Shown: positions 9,897 through 18,624 of the stretch, piece after piece | Position numbering within the stretch: position 1 is the first letter of the stretch | Layout of the letters: every line of letters starts with the position of its first letter | DNA from: Pseudomonas sp. MM223 | Lineage (GTDB): Bacteria > Pseudomonadota > Gammaproteobacteria > Pseudomonadales > Pseudomonadaceae | NCBI GenBank assembly: GCA_947090765.1 | Contig: OX352322.1 | Location: 5,325,001-5,389,000 of the forward strand | Length of the DNA: 64,000 nt | Direction: 5' to 3' | Notes under the pieces: model-generated | What the model was told of the DNA's origin: nothing | The model's database searches: none | What the model saw: the letters and a program-made list of their open reading frames with translations, nothing else | Made by a program: the position numbers and the translations under genes

Positions 9897-9969
9897 TAGG
9901 CGGACCTTGCGGGGGATGGTCGTACTGAAAAGATAGACAATGGTGAGAAGGATAAAGCGGAAACGATTA

Positions 9970-9983
9970 ATTAGCTAGCTAAT
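9970..9983. promoter_or_regulatory. 14-base palindrome ATTAGCTAGCTAAT, candidate MarR/SlyA-type operator
   Basis: The palindrome is perfect. Its 12-base core TTAGCTAGCTAA differs at one position from TTAGCAAGCTAA, the known SlyA binding consensus. It is upstream of the AaeB-like efflux operon read leftwards. Such operons are often under MarR or LysR control elsewhere; function here is inference. Confidence 0.5.
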
Positions 9984-10015
9984 CATCTTTATTGGAACTT
10001 CAATACGCCTGTGCC

Positions 10016-10110
10016 GGCCCTTTCGCAGCACAAGGCTGCTCCTACAAAAATCCCATGGAGTCAGGCATGGCGCTCAACCTGTAGGAGCAGCCTTGTGCCG
10101 CGAAAGGGCC
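10016..10110. repeat. Paired REP element (GTAGGAGCAGCC type)
   Basis: Inverted arms at 10016-10046 and 10079-10110 match with one or two differences (GCAGCACAAGG against CCTTGTGCCGC). It is in the gap between the ccoM terminator and the efflux operon promoter. Confidence 0.85.
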
Positions 10111-10137
10111 AACACAGGCAACACATAAATTGCAGGC

Positions 10138-10164
10138 AAAAAAAATGGGCGACCGAAGTCGCCC
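10138..10164 (-). terminator. Rho-independent terminator of ccoM
   Basis: Read on the minus strand, the stem GGGCGAC/GTCGCCC encloses a TTCG tetraloop and is followed by A and a run of eight T. It lies 33 bases after the ccoM stop codon. Confidence 0.85.
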
Positions 10165-10196
10165 TAAATGCCTTGCGTGCTCGTGTACCCGGAAGG

Positions 10197-10313
10197 TCAG
10201 CGCGGCTTGCGCTTGTTCGAGTCCTTCCAGATGAAAATGCCCAGACCGGCAAAGAAAGCGACCATCAACCCGACCGTTACCACACCAGCGATAACCACGT
10301 TGTCGAAGAACAT
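10197..10313 (-). CDS. ccoM: Probable cbb3-type cytochrome c oxidase subunit CcoM, 38 aa
   Basis: This tiny gene encodes MFFDNVVIAGVVTVGLMVAF... with one membrane helix (residues about 6-28), then IWKDSNKRKPR as a basic cytoplasmic tail. From memory, its size and sequence match CcoM, the single-helix subunit found in Pseudomonas cbb3 oxidases, which helps stability of the complex. Context supports a respiratory role: two Anr/Fnr-type boxes lie 68-132 bases upstream of the start, and a strong terminator follows. The main ccoNOQP genes are not in this window, as is usual for ccoM. The gene is easy to miss by automated calling because of its size. Confidence 0.7.
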   Translation of the reverse strand: MFFDNVVIAGVVTVGLMVAFFAGLGIFIWKDSNKRKPR

Positions 10314-10380
10314 GCTGGCCTCCCCATTCGTTTGCCGTTGTCCGATGGGTGCACGTTAACCAATGTGGGGAGGGAGAAAA

Positions 10381-10394
10381 TTGATCGGGGTCAA
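10381..10394 (-). promoter_or_regulatory. Anr/Fnr-type box TTGATCGGGGTCAA
   Basis: It matches the Fnr/Anr consensus TTGAT-N4-ATCAA at nine of ten fixed positions. Its centre is about 75 bases before the ccoM start codon, suitable for a -41.5 activator site if transcription starts about 33 bases before the ATG. It suggests induction at low oxygen. Confidence 0.65.
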
Positions 10395-10431
10395 TGGTGC
10401 CCGGGGCCGGGCACGCGAGGCGGGCGCAGGG

Positions 10432-10445
10432 TTGACCTGCGTCAA
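10432..10445 (-). promoter_or_regulatory. Second Anr/Fnr-like box TTGACCTGCGTCAA
   Basis: This palindromic site (TTGAC-N4-GTCAA) is 51 bases upstream of the first, centre to centre, close to five helical turns. It lies just beyond the stop codon of the next minus-strand gene. It may be an accessory site of the ccoM promoter. Confidence 0.5.
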
Positions 10446-10448
10446 GTT

Positions 10449-10610
10449 TCAGCGTTTCTTCGGTTTGCCCTTGGGCTTCTTTTTCTTGCTGGTGCTCAAC
10501 GGCAGGGCCTGCTCGAACGCGTTGCGCATTTCGTTCAGGCGCTTTTCCTTGAGGTCGTGGACGCGCTTGGCGCGTTCGGCATCGAAATCGATGAGGTTGT
10601 CTTGGCTCAT
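10449..10610 (-). CDS. Small basic hypothetical protein, 53 aa
   Basis: The frame runs MSQDNLIDFDAERAKRVHDL and ends in a lysine-rich tail (STSKKKKPKGKPKKR). The central part is a predicted charged helix. It has no membrane segment or signal. It was too short for a typical ORF cut-off but has a clear ATG and reads in the same direction as its neighbours. I do not recognise its function; the basic tail would allow nucleic-acid or ribosome contact, which is speculation. Confidence 0.6.
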   Translation of the reverse strand: MSQDNLIDFDAERAKRVHDLKEKRLNEMRNAFEQALPLSTSKKKKPKGKPKKR

Positions 10611-10677
10611 GGGTGGGCTCGACGATCAACTGAGGCTTGCATGATGAAGCCAGGCGCAGGCGCTGACCAGCCCCGCG

Positions 10678-11007
10678 TCAGACTTCGATGTCCACCAGCA
10701 GCCCCTGACGTACGTGCTCGTCCATCAGCGGCGCCACCGGCACGGTGTTGTCGGCGTTGACCTCGTCACCTGGCACGGCACTGTAGCGGTCCTGCTCGCC
10801 CTGCTTGCGCCGTTGCTGCTGGCGACGCTGCTCATCGCGCAGCAGCAGCGCCTGCTCCTGCGGGTCACGCTGGTGCTTGAGGTCGATGGCACTTTCGCTG
10901 GACGTGGGCTGCGTCGGCACCACCGGCTTGATGTCGGGGGTCGGCTTGACCGGGTCCTGTTGCGAAGTCACCGGGGCAGCACTGAGCGGAATGATTGGCG
11001 GCAGCAT
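10678..11007 (-). CDS. Hypothetical Pro/Gln-rich protein, 109 aa
   Basis: The N-terminal half is rich in proline and threonine (MLPPIIPLSAAPVTSQQDPV), the centre is a charged helix (LLLRDEQRRQQQRRKQGEQD), and the end is acidic-hydrophobic (RQGLLVDIEV). There is no signal peptide. The ATG at 11007 has a strong AGGAG ribosome site. Proteins of this kind are common in Pseudomonas and I know of no established function. It probably sits in one transcription unit with the lipoprotein gene at 11071-11766, 63 bases upstream. Confidence 0.65.
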   Translation of the reverse strand: MLPPIIPLSAAPVTSQQDPVKPTPDIKPVVPTQPTSSESAIDLKHQRDPQEQALLLRDEQRRQQQRRKQGEQDRYSAVPGDEVNADNTVPVAPLMDEHVRQGLLVDIEV

Positions 11008-11070
11008 GGGCGTTCTCCTATGCCCCCTGTATCGGCAGGCGCGGGTTTACCTTGATGTCAGAGGCAACAT

Positions 11071-11766
11071 TTACTCGGCTTCGTCGTCAGGGTCATCGTC
11101 GCTTGGCGGGCTGGTTTCGCTCCAGGGCCGCTTGTAAACCTGCTGCCACACCGCGTCCATGTGATCGCGCAGCACCTGCGGCGCGGTTTTGAGCGAAGCA
11201 CTGTCATCCCGATCACCACCAACCGGTTCCTCACCCGCCGGGCTGATCAGCGACTGGCCGGTGATGGTATAGCTGGCCTGCCCTTCGCGCATTTCGATGG
11301 CGATGTCGTGCGGGTCGATGCCACCGCCACAGAAGGCATGGCTGGCCACCGTAACCTCGGCGACTCCATCCTTGTTCAGGTCGCTGACATCACTGACATC
11401 GGTATAGAAGTCCACGTCCAGGTCCAGCCCCGGGCAGGTGGTTTCCTGCTCGATCTGCCAGCGTGCCTTGAATGCATCGCTTTCGGCAGTGCGCCCGTAC
11501 AAGGTGGCCTTGAGAACCACCTTGTCCACTTCCTGTTCGCTTTCAGGGTCGCTGGCCTGGCCATCGCTGCGGCTCAACACCAACAGGCCTTCACCGTCGC
11601 GGTCCCGAAAGTGCACGCTCTTGATCGGCGTCTGCACGCCCAGTACCTCAAGCTGCTCCATCGGGATGGCAGGCAAGGTCTCGAAGTTTTTCTGCTCGCA
11701 GGCGGCCAGCAGCAACAGGCTGCCCACGACCATGGAAGCGCTGATCCAGCGGTGCTTGGCAGACAT
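11071..11766 (-). CDS. Predicted lipoprotein of unknown function, 231 aa
   Basis: The N-terminus MSAKHRWISASMVVGSLLLL ends in LAAC, a lipobox with Cys at about residue 23, so the mature protein is a lipoprotein. The body contains a segment DVSDLNKDGVAEVTVASHAFC that resembles FG-GAP/EF-hand-like repeat segments found in secreted Pseudomonas proteins. The C-terminal tail is strongly acidic (PPSDDDPDDEAE). I do not recognise a specific function. It lies divergent to rapA with about 160 bases between. Confidence 0.7.
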   Translation of the reverse strand: MSAKHRWISASMVVGSLLLLAACEQKNFETLPAIPMEQLEVLGVQTPIKSVHFRDRDGEGLLVLSRSDGQASDPESEQEVDKVVLKATLYGRTAESDAFKARWQIEQETTCPGLDLDVDFYTDVSDVSDLNKDGVAEVTVASHAFCGGGIDPHDIAIEMREGQASYTITGQSLISPAGEEPVGGDRDDSASLKTAPQVLRDHMDAVWQQVYKRPWSETSPPSDDDPDDEAE

Positions 11767-11928
11767 GTTGATCCGGGGCCCTCGTCAGCTGCACGGTGCG
11801 AGGCGATGAAACGGCTAGACTGACTTACTTCCTGTTGTCGTTCGGCACCTTTCGGTGCGTTCGCACTTTGGTCTGACCGGCCGATCCGTTAACATAATCG
11901 GCTTTTTCATCGCGGGAGTTCAGGCAGT

Positions 11929-14775
11929 ATGGCGCAGCAGTATCAACCGGGGCAACGCTGGATCAGCGACAGCGAAGCAGAGCTCGGCCTGGGTACCATC
12001 CTGGCGCAGGATGGCCGCCTGTTGACCGTGCTTTACCCGGCCACTGGCGACACCCGCCAGTATTCCCTGCGTAATGCGCCGCTGACCCGCGTGCGCTTCT
12101 CGCCAGGTGACCAGATCACCCACTTCGAGGGCTGGAAGCTGACCGTGCGCGAGGTCGATGATATCGACGGGCTCATGGTCTACCACGGCCTGGACGGGCA
12201 GAACCAACCGCGTACCCTGCCAGAAACCCAGCTGTCGAACTTTATCCAGTTCCGCCTGGCCAGCGACCGGCTGTTCGCCGGCCAGATCGACCCGCTGTCG
12301 TGGTTCAGCCTGCGCTACAACACCCTGCAGCACACCAGCAAGCAGATGCAATCGGCGCTGTGGGGCCTGGGTGGCTGCCGTGCGCAACCCATCGCCCACC
12401 AGCTTCACATCGCTCGCGAAGTCGCCGACCGCAGCGCCCCGCGGGTATTGCTGGCCGACGAAGTGGGCCTGGGTAAAACAATCGAGGCCGGCCTGGTGAT
12501 CCATCGCCAGTTGTTGTCGGGCCGTGCCAACCGCGTGCTGATCCTGGTACCGGAAAACCTCCAGCACCAGTGGCTGGTTGAAATGCGCCGCCGCTTCAAC
12601 CTGCAGGTAGCCCTGTTCGATGCCGAGCGCTTTATCGAAAGCGACGCCAGCAACCCGTTCGAGGATGCCCAGCTGGCGCTGGTTGCACTGGAATGGCTGG
12701 TTGAAGACGAAAAGGCCCAGGACGCACTGTTTGCCGCTGGCTGGGACCTGATGGTAGTCGACGAGGCCCACCACCTGGTCTGGCACGAAGACCAGGTCAG
12801 TGCCGAATACGGCCTGGTCGAGCAATTGGCCCAGGTGATCCCGGGCGTGCTGCTGCTCACCGCCACCCCCGAGCAGCTTGGCCAGGACAGCCACTTCGCC
12901 CGCTTGCGCCTGCTCGACCCCAACCGTTTCCACGACCTGGCGGCCTTCCGCGCCGAGAGCGAGCACTATCGCCCGGTGGCCGAAGCCGTGCAGGAACTGC
13001 TCGACGAAGGCCGCCTGTCGCCCAAGGCCCACGCCACCATTCAGGGGTTCCTGGGTGCCGAAGGCGAAGCCCTGCTGGCTGCGGTGAGCGACGGCGACAG
13101 CCAGGCCAGCGCACGCCTGATCCGCGAACTGCTGGACCGTCACGGCACCGGCCGCGTCCTGTTCCGTAACACCCGCGCGGCGATCCAGGGCTTCCCTGAG
13201 CGCCAACTGCACCCTTACCCGCTGGCAACACCCGAACAATACCGCGACCTGCCTGCGGGCGAGCACGCCGAGCTGTACCCGGAAGTGGCCTTCCAGGCCC
13301 AGGGTGATGTAGCTGACGACGAGCGCTGGTGGCGTTTCGACCCACGCGTCGACTGGCTGATAGACACCCTGAAGATGCTCAAGCGCACCAAGGTGCTGGT
13401 GATTTGTGCTCACGCAGAAACCGCCATGGACCTGGAAGACGCCCTGCGCGTGCGCTCAGGCATTCCGGCCTCGGTGTTCCATGAAGGCATGAACATCCTT
13501 GAGCGCGACCGCGCCGCCGCCTACTTCGCCGACGAAGAATTCGGTGCGCAGGTGTTGATCTGCTCCGAGATCGGCAGCGAAGGCCGCAACTTCCAGTTCG
13601 CCCACCACCTGGTGATGTTCGACCTGCCAGCGCACCCGGACCTGCTCGAACAGCGCATCGGCCGCCTTGACCGGATCGGCCAGAAGCACACCATCCAGTT
13701 GCACATCCCCTACCTGCAGGACAGCCCGCAAGAACGCCTGTTCCAGTGGTACCACGAAGGCCTCAACGCCTTCCTCAACACCTGCCCCACCGGCAACGCC
13801 CTTCAGCACCAGTTCGGCCCACGCCTGCTGCCGTTGCTTGAAGGTGGCGAGAGCAAAGCCTGGGATACCCTGGTGGCCGACGCCCGCAGCGAGCGCGAGC
13901 GCCTGGAGGCTGAATTGCACACCGGCCGCGACCGGCTGCTGGAGCTCAACTCCGGCGGTGCCGGCGAAGGCCAGGCGCTGGTCGAGGCCATTCTCGAACA
14001 GGACGACCAGTTTGCCCTGCCGATCTATATGGAAACCCTGTTCGACGCCTTCGGCATCGACAGTGAAGACCATTCCGAAAACGCCCTGATCCTCAAGCCA
14101 AGCGAAAAGATGCTCGATGCAAGCTTCCCGCTGGGCGACGACGAAGGCGTGACCATCACCTACGACCGTGCCCAGGCGCTGTCACGTGAGGACATGCAGT
14201 TCCTCACCTGGGAGCACCCGATGGTGCAGGGCGGCATGGACCTGGTGCTGTCCGGTTCAATGGGCAACACCGCCGTGGCGCTGATCAAGAACAAGGCACT
14301 CAAGCCGGGTACGGTATTGCTCGAATTGCTGTTCGTCAGCGAAGTGGTGGCACCGCGCAGCCTGCAACTGGGCCGCTACCTGCCGCCGGCGGCACTGCGC
14401 TGCCTGCTCGACGCCAACGGCAATGACCTGGCCTCCCGCGTTGCCTTCGAAACCCTCAACGAGCAGCTTGAAAGCGTGCCGCGTGCCAGCGCCAACAAGT
14501 TTGTCCAGGCCCAGCGTGACGTGCTGGCCAAGCGCATCAGTGGCGGTGAAGAGAAGATCATGCCGACTCACGTCGAGCGCGTAGCCGAAGCTCAGCGCCG
14601 CCTGGCGGCCGAGGCCGACGAAGAACTGGCCCGCCTGGTGGCACTGCAAGCGGTCAACCCGAGCGTGCGCGACAGCGAGATCGACGCCCTGCGCAAGCAG
14701 CGTGAAGATGGCCTGGCGATGCTGGACAAGGCCGCCTTGCGCCTGGAGGCCATTCGCGTGCTGGTGGCTGGCTGA
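11929..14775 (+). CDS. rapA: RNA polymerase-associated ATPase RapA (HepA)
   Basis: This 948-residue SWI2/SNF2 ATPase releases stalled or post-termination RNA polymerase for recycling. Domain order matches RapA: N-terminal Tudor-like domains (residues about 1-110), helicase lobe 1 with [14 protein letters not shown] (Walker A, about 180) and DEAHHL (about 278), helicase lobe 2 with the SNF2 motif [11 protein letters not shown] (about 578), and a long C-terminal RapA-specific region. Length is close to the 968 of E. coli RapA. The ATG at 11929 follows a GGGAGTTC ribosome site. It appears to be a single-gene unit. Confidence 0.97.
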   Translation: MAQQYQPGQRWISDSEAELGLGTILAQDGRLLTVLYPATGDTRQYSLRNAPLTRVRFSPGDQITHFEGWKLTVREVDDIDGLMVYHGLDGQNQPRTLPETQLSNFIQFRLASDRLFAGQIDPLSWFSLRYNTLQHTSKQMQSALWGLGGCRAQPIAHQLHIAREVADRSAPRVLLADEVGLGKTIEAGLVIHRQLLSGRANRVLILVPENLQHQWLVEMRRRFNLQVALFDAERFIESDASNPFEDAQLALVALEWLVEDEKAQDALFAAGWDLMVVDEAHHLVWHEDQVSAEYGLVEQLAQVIPGVLLLTATPEQLGQDSHFARLRLLDPNRFHDLAAFRAESEHYRPVAEAVQELLDEGRLSPKAHATIQGFLGAEGEALLAAVSDGDSQASARLIRELLDRHGTGRVLFRNTRAAIQGFPERQLHPYPLATPEQYRDLPAGEHAELYPEVAFQAQGDVADDERWWRFDPRVDWLIDTLKMLKRTKVLVICAHAETAMDLEDALRVRSGIPASVFHEGMNILERDRAAAYFADEEFGAQVLICSEIGSEGRNFQFAHHLVMFDLPAHPDLLEQRIGRLDRIGQKHTIQLHIPYLQDSPQERLFQWYHEGLNAFLNTCPTGNALQHQFGPRLLPLLEGGESKAWDTLVADARSERERLEAELHTGRDRLLELNSGGAGEGQALVEAILEQDDQFALPIYMETLFDAFGIDSEDHSENALILKPSEKMLDASFPLGDDEGVTITYDRAQALSREDMQFLTWEHPMVQGGMDLVLSGSMGNTAVALIKNKALKPGTVLLELLFVSEVVAPRSLQLGRYLPPAALRCLLDANGNDLASRVAFETLNEQLESVPRASANKFVQAQRDVLAKRISGGEEKIMPTHVERVAEAQRRLAAEADEELARLVALQAVNPSVRDSEIDALRKQREDGLAMLDKAALRLEAIRVLVAG

Positions 14776-14808
14776 TCTGACACACCCCCTGGTGGCCTGG
14801 CTGCCATC

Positions 14809-14902
14809 CTGTAGGAGCAGCCTTGTGCTGCGAAGAGGCCGTCTGCCCCACAAGATTATTGTGAGGCATACGGCCTCTTCGCAGCACAAGGCTGCTCCTA
14901 CA
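14809..14902. repeat. Paired REP element (GTAGGAGCAGCC type)
   Basis: Inverted arms at 14809-14840 and 14872-14902 are near-perfect reverse complements, sharing TGTAGGAGCAGCCTTGTGCT and CGAAGAGGCC. The element follows rapA and may serve as its transcription end. Confidence 0.85.
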
Positions 14903-14932
14903 CCTACACCTACACCTACACCTACACCTACA
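14898..14932. repeat. CTACAC hexanucleotide tandem repeat
   Basis: Five exact CTACAC units followed by CTACA, starting inside the terminal CTACA of the REP arm. It looks like slippage expansion of the REP end. Confidence 0.9.
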
Positions 14933-15079
14933 GCCCCTCTTTATGCCTGCTGGCAATTGGGCTGATAACCAAATCGTAGAAATCAATGTGCCATTATTCA
15001 GGAAGGCTTAAACACCTCTTCCTATACTGCCTCTGGACAGTCTGCACAGGGTTGTAGCGCAGACGAGTGAAAACTCGAC

Positions 15080-17356
15080 ATGGGGCACTCAATGGAATGG
15101 CTGGGGCTGCATCTGTTCGCCGACCTTCCGGCAACCGGGCGCATCGTTATCGATTGCCGCCATGAACCGTTCCTGGTTCTGCTCGCCTACTTCGTTGCCT
15201 GCGCGGCTTGCTTCGCGACCCTGGACATGGCCGAGCGCCAGTCCCACAGCGAAGACCCCACTGCACACCGACAATGGCACGTGCTTGGCGCCTGCTGCCT
15301 GGCCGGTGGCATCTGGGCCATGCACTTCATCAGCATGCTAGCCTTCCAGGCGCCGGTAGAGGTGCACTACGACGTTTCCCTGACCATTCTTTCGCTGCTC
15401 ATCGCCCTGGCCGTCGCCTGGGTGACCATGCGCAGCCTCGACCACAGCAACAGGCGCGCGCATCAATTCTTGCTGAGCGCCGTACTGATCGGCCTGGGCA
15501 TCATCCTCATGCACTTTGTCGGCATGGCTGCGATGGAAACCGGCGCCCACCAGTATTACCAAACTGGCCTTTTGCTGGCCTCTGCGGCCATTGCCCTGTT
15601 CACCAGCCTGGCTGCGTTGTACCTGGCCCGGTACTTCAGCAATGGCAGCGGCACCCTGCACCAGGCCATGAAGTACGGGGCCAGCCTACTGATGGCCGGT
15701 GGTATCGTCGCCACCCATTTCACCGCAATGTCAGCCATGACCCTGGTAATCCCGGCCGACACCGCCCTGCGCCTGCCCTCTGGTGACAACAGCCTGCAAC
15801 TGGGGCTGGGCATCGGCTTCATCACCCTGCTGATCAGTGGCGCCAGCATCAGCGCCGCAATGGCCGACAAGAAGCTGCAAAGCAAGGAGCACGACCTGCG
15901 CCGGGTCAGTGTACTGCTCAGCCAACTGGACCAGGCCCGCGCTTCGCTGCAACAGGCCGCGCACTACGATGCCCTGACCAACCTGGTCAATCGCCGTGGC
16001 TTCAACCAGGTGTTCGCCGAACGCCTGGCCGAACACCAGGCCACTGAAAATCGCCTGGCGGTGATGTTCCTCGATATCGACCACTTCAAACGCATCAACG
16101 ACAGCCTTGGCCACGACGCCGGCGACGAACTGCTCAAGGTGATCGCCAACCACATCAAGGCCGCCACCCGCCACCAGGACCTGGTCGCACGCCTGGGCGG
16201 TGACGAGTTCTGCGTGGTCACCAGCCTCGGCAACTGCGACGAAGCTCGCCACCTGGCACAACGCATCATGCAACGGATGAAAGAGCCCATCGACCTGGGT
16301 GGCCGGCGCATGGTCATGACCACCAGCATTGGCATCAGCATCTTCCCCGACGACGGCACCTGCGCCGAAGAATTGCTCAAGCATGCCGACCTGGCCCTCT
16401 ACCAGTCCAAGGACAGTGGGCGCAACAGCCTGCACTTTTTCAGCGATAACCTGAAAACCCAGGCCTCCCTCGCCTTGCAACTGGAAGAAGAGCTGCGCCT
16501 GGCCCTGCTTGAAGAGCGTGGCCTGTGCGTGCATTACCAGCCCATTTTCGACATGCACAGCGGGCAGGTGGCCAAGCTCGAAGCCCTGGTGCGCTGGCAC
16601 CACCCGCAGCACGGCCTGTTGGGGCCCGACCGCTTCATCGGCATTGCCGAAGCCAATGGCCTGATCATCGACCTTGACCTGTGGGTAATGCGTCACGCCT
16701 GTGCCGACCTGGCGTACCTGCAGCGTCACGGTTATGGCGATATCAAGGTGACGGTCAATTGCTCGGCAGTCACCCTCAGCCACGACGAACTGCCCAACGA
16801 AGTGGAGAAAGCGCTATTCCACGCCGGGCTCGCCCCCCGGCACCTGGAGCTGGAAGTGACCGAAAATGCCCTGATGGGTGATATCCAGCGTACCGTCAAC
16901 CTGCTCAAGCGCGTGCGTGCCCTGGGCGTGGCGCTGTCGATCGACGACTTTGGCACTGGCTACTCGTCACTCGCCTACCTCAAGCGCCTGCCGCTGGATG
17001 TGCTCAAGATCGACCGCACCTTCCTGCAAGAGGTGCCGGGCAGCCAGAAAGACCGCGAGATCGTCCAGGCGATCATCGTCATGGCGCATACCCTGCACCT
17101 GCAGGTCGTCAGCGAAGGCGTGGAAACCGTCGAGCAGCAGGCATTTCTTCAAAGCCATGGCTGCGACTACCTGCAGGGCTACCTGCTGGGCCGCCCAGTA
17201 CCGCTGGCCGAACTGCGGCCGCTACTGGAACGGCTGCAGCGCCAAAGCGGGGTAGTCAGCCCTTGTTGCGGTACAGTTCTACAAGGGTCGCCGGATCTTT
17301 TTGCAAGTAACCCTGGCTACCGTGCAGGCGCATCAATTGCGCGGCGAGGCCACTGA
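15080..17356 (+). CDS. MHYT-GGDEF-EAL cyclic-di-GMP membrane protein (MucR-like)
   Basis: This 758-residue protein has seven membrane segments in an MHYT sensor (residues about 20-265) with the motif family visible as AMHFISM, LMHFVGMAAM and ATHFTAMSAM. Then come a GGDEF domain (ARLGGDEF, with RHQD inhibitory site five residues before) and an EAL domain (KLEALVRWHHP, ELEVTENALM, DDFGTGYSSLAY, intact). MHYT domains are proposed to bind copper and sense O2, CO or NO. Architecture matches P. aeruginosa MucR, linked to alginate and NO-induced dispersal. The last 34 codons run 101 bases into the convergent dehydrogenase gene; one fewer G in the G4 run at 17249-17252 would end it at 17255. ATG at 15092 is an alternative start. 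Confidence 0.9.
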   Translation: MGHSMEWLGLHLFADLPATGRIVIDCRHEPFLVLLAYFVACAACFATLDMAERQSHSEDPTAHRQWHVLGACCLAGGIWAMHFISMLAFQAPVEVHYDVSLTILSLLIALAVAWVTMRSLDHSNRRAHQFLLSAVLIGLGIILMHFVGMAAMETGAHQYYQTGLLLASAAIALFTSLAALYLARYFSNGSGTLHQAMKYGASLLMAGGIVATHFTAMSAMTLVIPADTALRLPSGDNSLQLGLGIGFITLLISGASISAAMADKKLQSKEHDLRRVSVLLSQLDQARASLQQAAHYDALTNLVNRRGFNQVFAERLAEHQATENRLAVMFLDIDHFKRINDSLGHDAGDELLKVIANHIKAATRHQDLVARLGGDEFCVVTSLGNCDEARHLAQRIMQRMKEPIDLGGRRMVMTTSIGISIFPDDGTCAEELLKHADLALYQSKDSGRNSLHFFSDNLKTQASLALQLEEELRLALLEERGLCVHYQPIFDMHSGQVAKLEALVRWHHPQHGLLGPDRFIGIAEANGLIIDLDLWVMRHACADLAYLQRHGYGDIKVTVNCSAVTLSHDELPNEVEKALFHAGLAPRHLELEVTENALMGDIQRTVNLLKRVRALGVALSIDDFGTGYSSLAYLKRLPLDVLKIDRTFLQEVPGSQKDREIVQAIIVMAHTLHLQVVSEGVETVEQQAFLQSHGCDYLQGYLLGRPVPLAELRPLLERLQRQSGVVSPCCGTVLQGSPDLFASNPGYRAGASIARRGH

Positions 17357-18146
17357 GCGGCGTCGCCGAACCCTGCTCACGGGAAAACTTGACTGCGCCA
17401 TCGAGGTCCTTGAGCAGCGTGCGCACGTGCCACTTGATGGGCTCGAAGCGGCTTTCGGCCATTTGTGGCGCAAGGATCTGCAACGGCCTGGAATCGGCAA
17501 AACCACCGGCCAGCGCTTCGGCGATCAGCGTCGCATCCACCCCGGACTGCTCGGCCAGCGCCACCACTTCGGCGATTACCAGGGCATTGCACGCCACGAT
17601 CATCTGGTTGCAGGCCTTGGTCACCTGCCCGGCCCCCACCGCCCCCATGTGCGTCACGCGCTGACCAAGCACCTGCAGCACCGGACGTGCACGCTCCAGG
17701 TCGGCCGCTTCGCCGCCAACCATGATCGCCAGGGTGCCGGCTTCGGCACCTGGCGTGCCGCCGGACACAGGCGCATCCAGCCAGGCCATGCCGCACAGAA
17801 CCGCGAGCTCGGCGGCCATTTCACGGGTAGCAGTGGGCTCCAGGCTGGAGAAGTCGATCAGCAACTGGCCACTGCGCCCACCTTGGGCAATGCCGTGCTC
17901 GCCAAACACCACTTCACGCACCACGGCCGTGTCGGCCAGGCACAGCAGTACCATATCGCTGCCCTGGCACAGTTCGGCGGGGCTGTTGGCCAGGCGCGCG
18001 CCGGCGGCGACCAGTGCGGCGCACTTGTCCGGGGTGCGGTTCCACACGGTCAACGGGTACCCCGCCGCCAGCAGGCGTTGGCACATGGGCAGGCCCATCA
18101 GGCCGATACCGGCAAATCCAAGCGAAGGTAGTGCAGTGCTCATCAA
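17256..18146 (-). CDS. NAD(P)-dependent beta-hydroxyacid dehydrogenase (3-hydroxyisobutyrate dehydrogenase/GlxR-like)
   Basis: This 296-residue protein has the N-terminal Rossmann motif GFAGIGLMGLPMCQRLLAAG and the substrate motif DAPVSGGTPGAEAGTLAIM (residues about 123-141). The catalytic lysine region is GAVGAGQVTKACNQM, and a helical C-terminal domain follows. All are hallmarks of the family that includes 3-hydroxyisobutyrate dehydrogenase and tartronate semialdehyde reductase. The precise substrate is uncertain. Start can be 18146 or the next codon (MSTALP). It converges on the MHYT gene, with overlapping 3' ends. Confidence 0.87.
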   Translation of the reverse strand: MMSTALPSLGFAGIGLMGLPMCQRLLAAGYPLTVWNRTPDKCAALVAAGARLANSPAELCQGSDMVLLCLADTAVVREVVFGEHGIAQGGRSGQLLIDFSSLEPTATREMAAELAVLCGMAWLDAPVSGGTPGAEAGTLAIMVGGEAADLERARPVLQVLGQRVTHMGAVGAGQVTKACNQMIVACNALVIAEVVALAEQSGVDATLIAEALAGGFADSRPLQILAPQMAESRFEPIKWHVRTLLKDLDGAVKFSREQGSATPLSGLAAQLMRLHGSQGYLQKDPATLVELYRNKG

Positions 18147-18312
18147 TGACTCCCGACTATTCGAATTGTTTTACAGGCTGGCAGAGGGGTGGGCACATTA
18201 CGCATCCCGTAAACTGTTACCGCCACGCCGAATTGTTACTTACCTCTACCCGCCTTGAACGCCATCAAGCACCAAAACGGGGCTACTGTGCATTTTTGCG
18301 CACCAAAAAAGA

Positions 18313-18624
18313 TCATGCCTCGTCCGGGCGCTTCACCTGAATCACGATGAACGGCGAAACCACCACTGCCCAGATCTCTGGATCGCGGGTTTGCAGGTCC
18401 AGCGCCTGCTCGGCCGATACTGGCCCAACAGTGCCATCACTACGCCATTTGGCGAAGATCTCGCCGCGATTCTCGGCCATCGCCTCGGCAACGGTGATCA
18501 GGTCCAGGCAAGGGTCGACCCAAATCAGGTCACCCTTGGCCCAGAAACGCTCCAGCGCTTTCCACTCGATGATTGCCGTCTCGCCAAGCAATTTGGCATA
18601 GAGGGTGCTTGTTTGATCAGTCAT
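18313..18624 (-). CDS. DUF2288-family protein, 103 aa
   Basis: The ATG at 18624 (MTDQTSTLYAKLLGETAIIE) is chosen over the long upstream extension, because the extension has no homologous feel and the start region fits the DUF2288 family of small proteobacterial proteins. The sequence is soluble, with conserved-looking WVDPCLDLITVAEAM and FAKW segments. Function unknown. Confidence 0.75.
   Translation of the reverse strand: MTDQTSTLYAKLLGETAIIEWKALERFWAKGDLIWVDPCLDLITVAEAMAENRGEIFAKWRSDGTVGPVSAEQALDLQTRDPEIWAVVVSPFIVIQVKRPDEA

Larger units (their letters stand above)
14776..15079. other. Non-coding gap: REP pair, hexanucleotide repeat, promoter of the MHYT gene
   Basis: The 304 bases after rapA hold a REP pair (14809-14902), a CTACAC tandem repeat at its right edge (14898-14932) and an AT-richer stretch (about 14940-15030) likely to contain the promoter of the following MHYT-GGDEF-EAL gene. 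I see no coding sequence. Confidence 0.7.

Noticed and set aside
11920..13413. Long minus-strand ORF of 497 codons antisense to rapA
   Set aside because: It lies wholly opposite a confident SWI2/SNF2 gene with normal codon use; high GC gives long shadow frames.
14809..14932. Terminal inverted repeats of an insertion sequence
   Set aside because: The inverted arms match REP elements found elsewhere in the window, and no transposase lies between or beside them.
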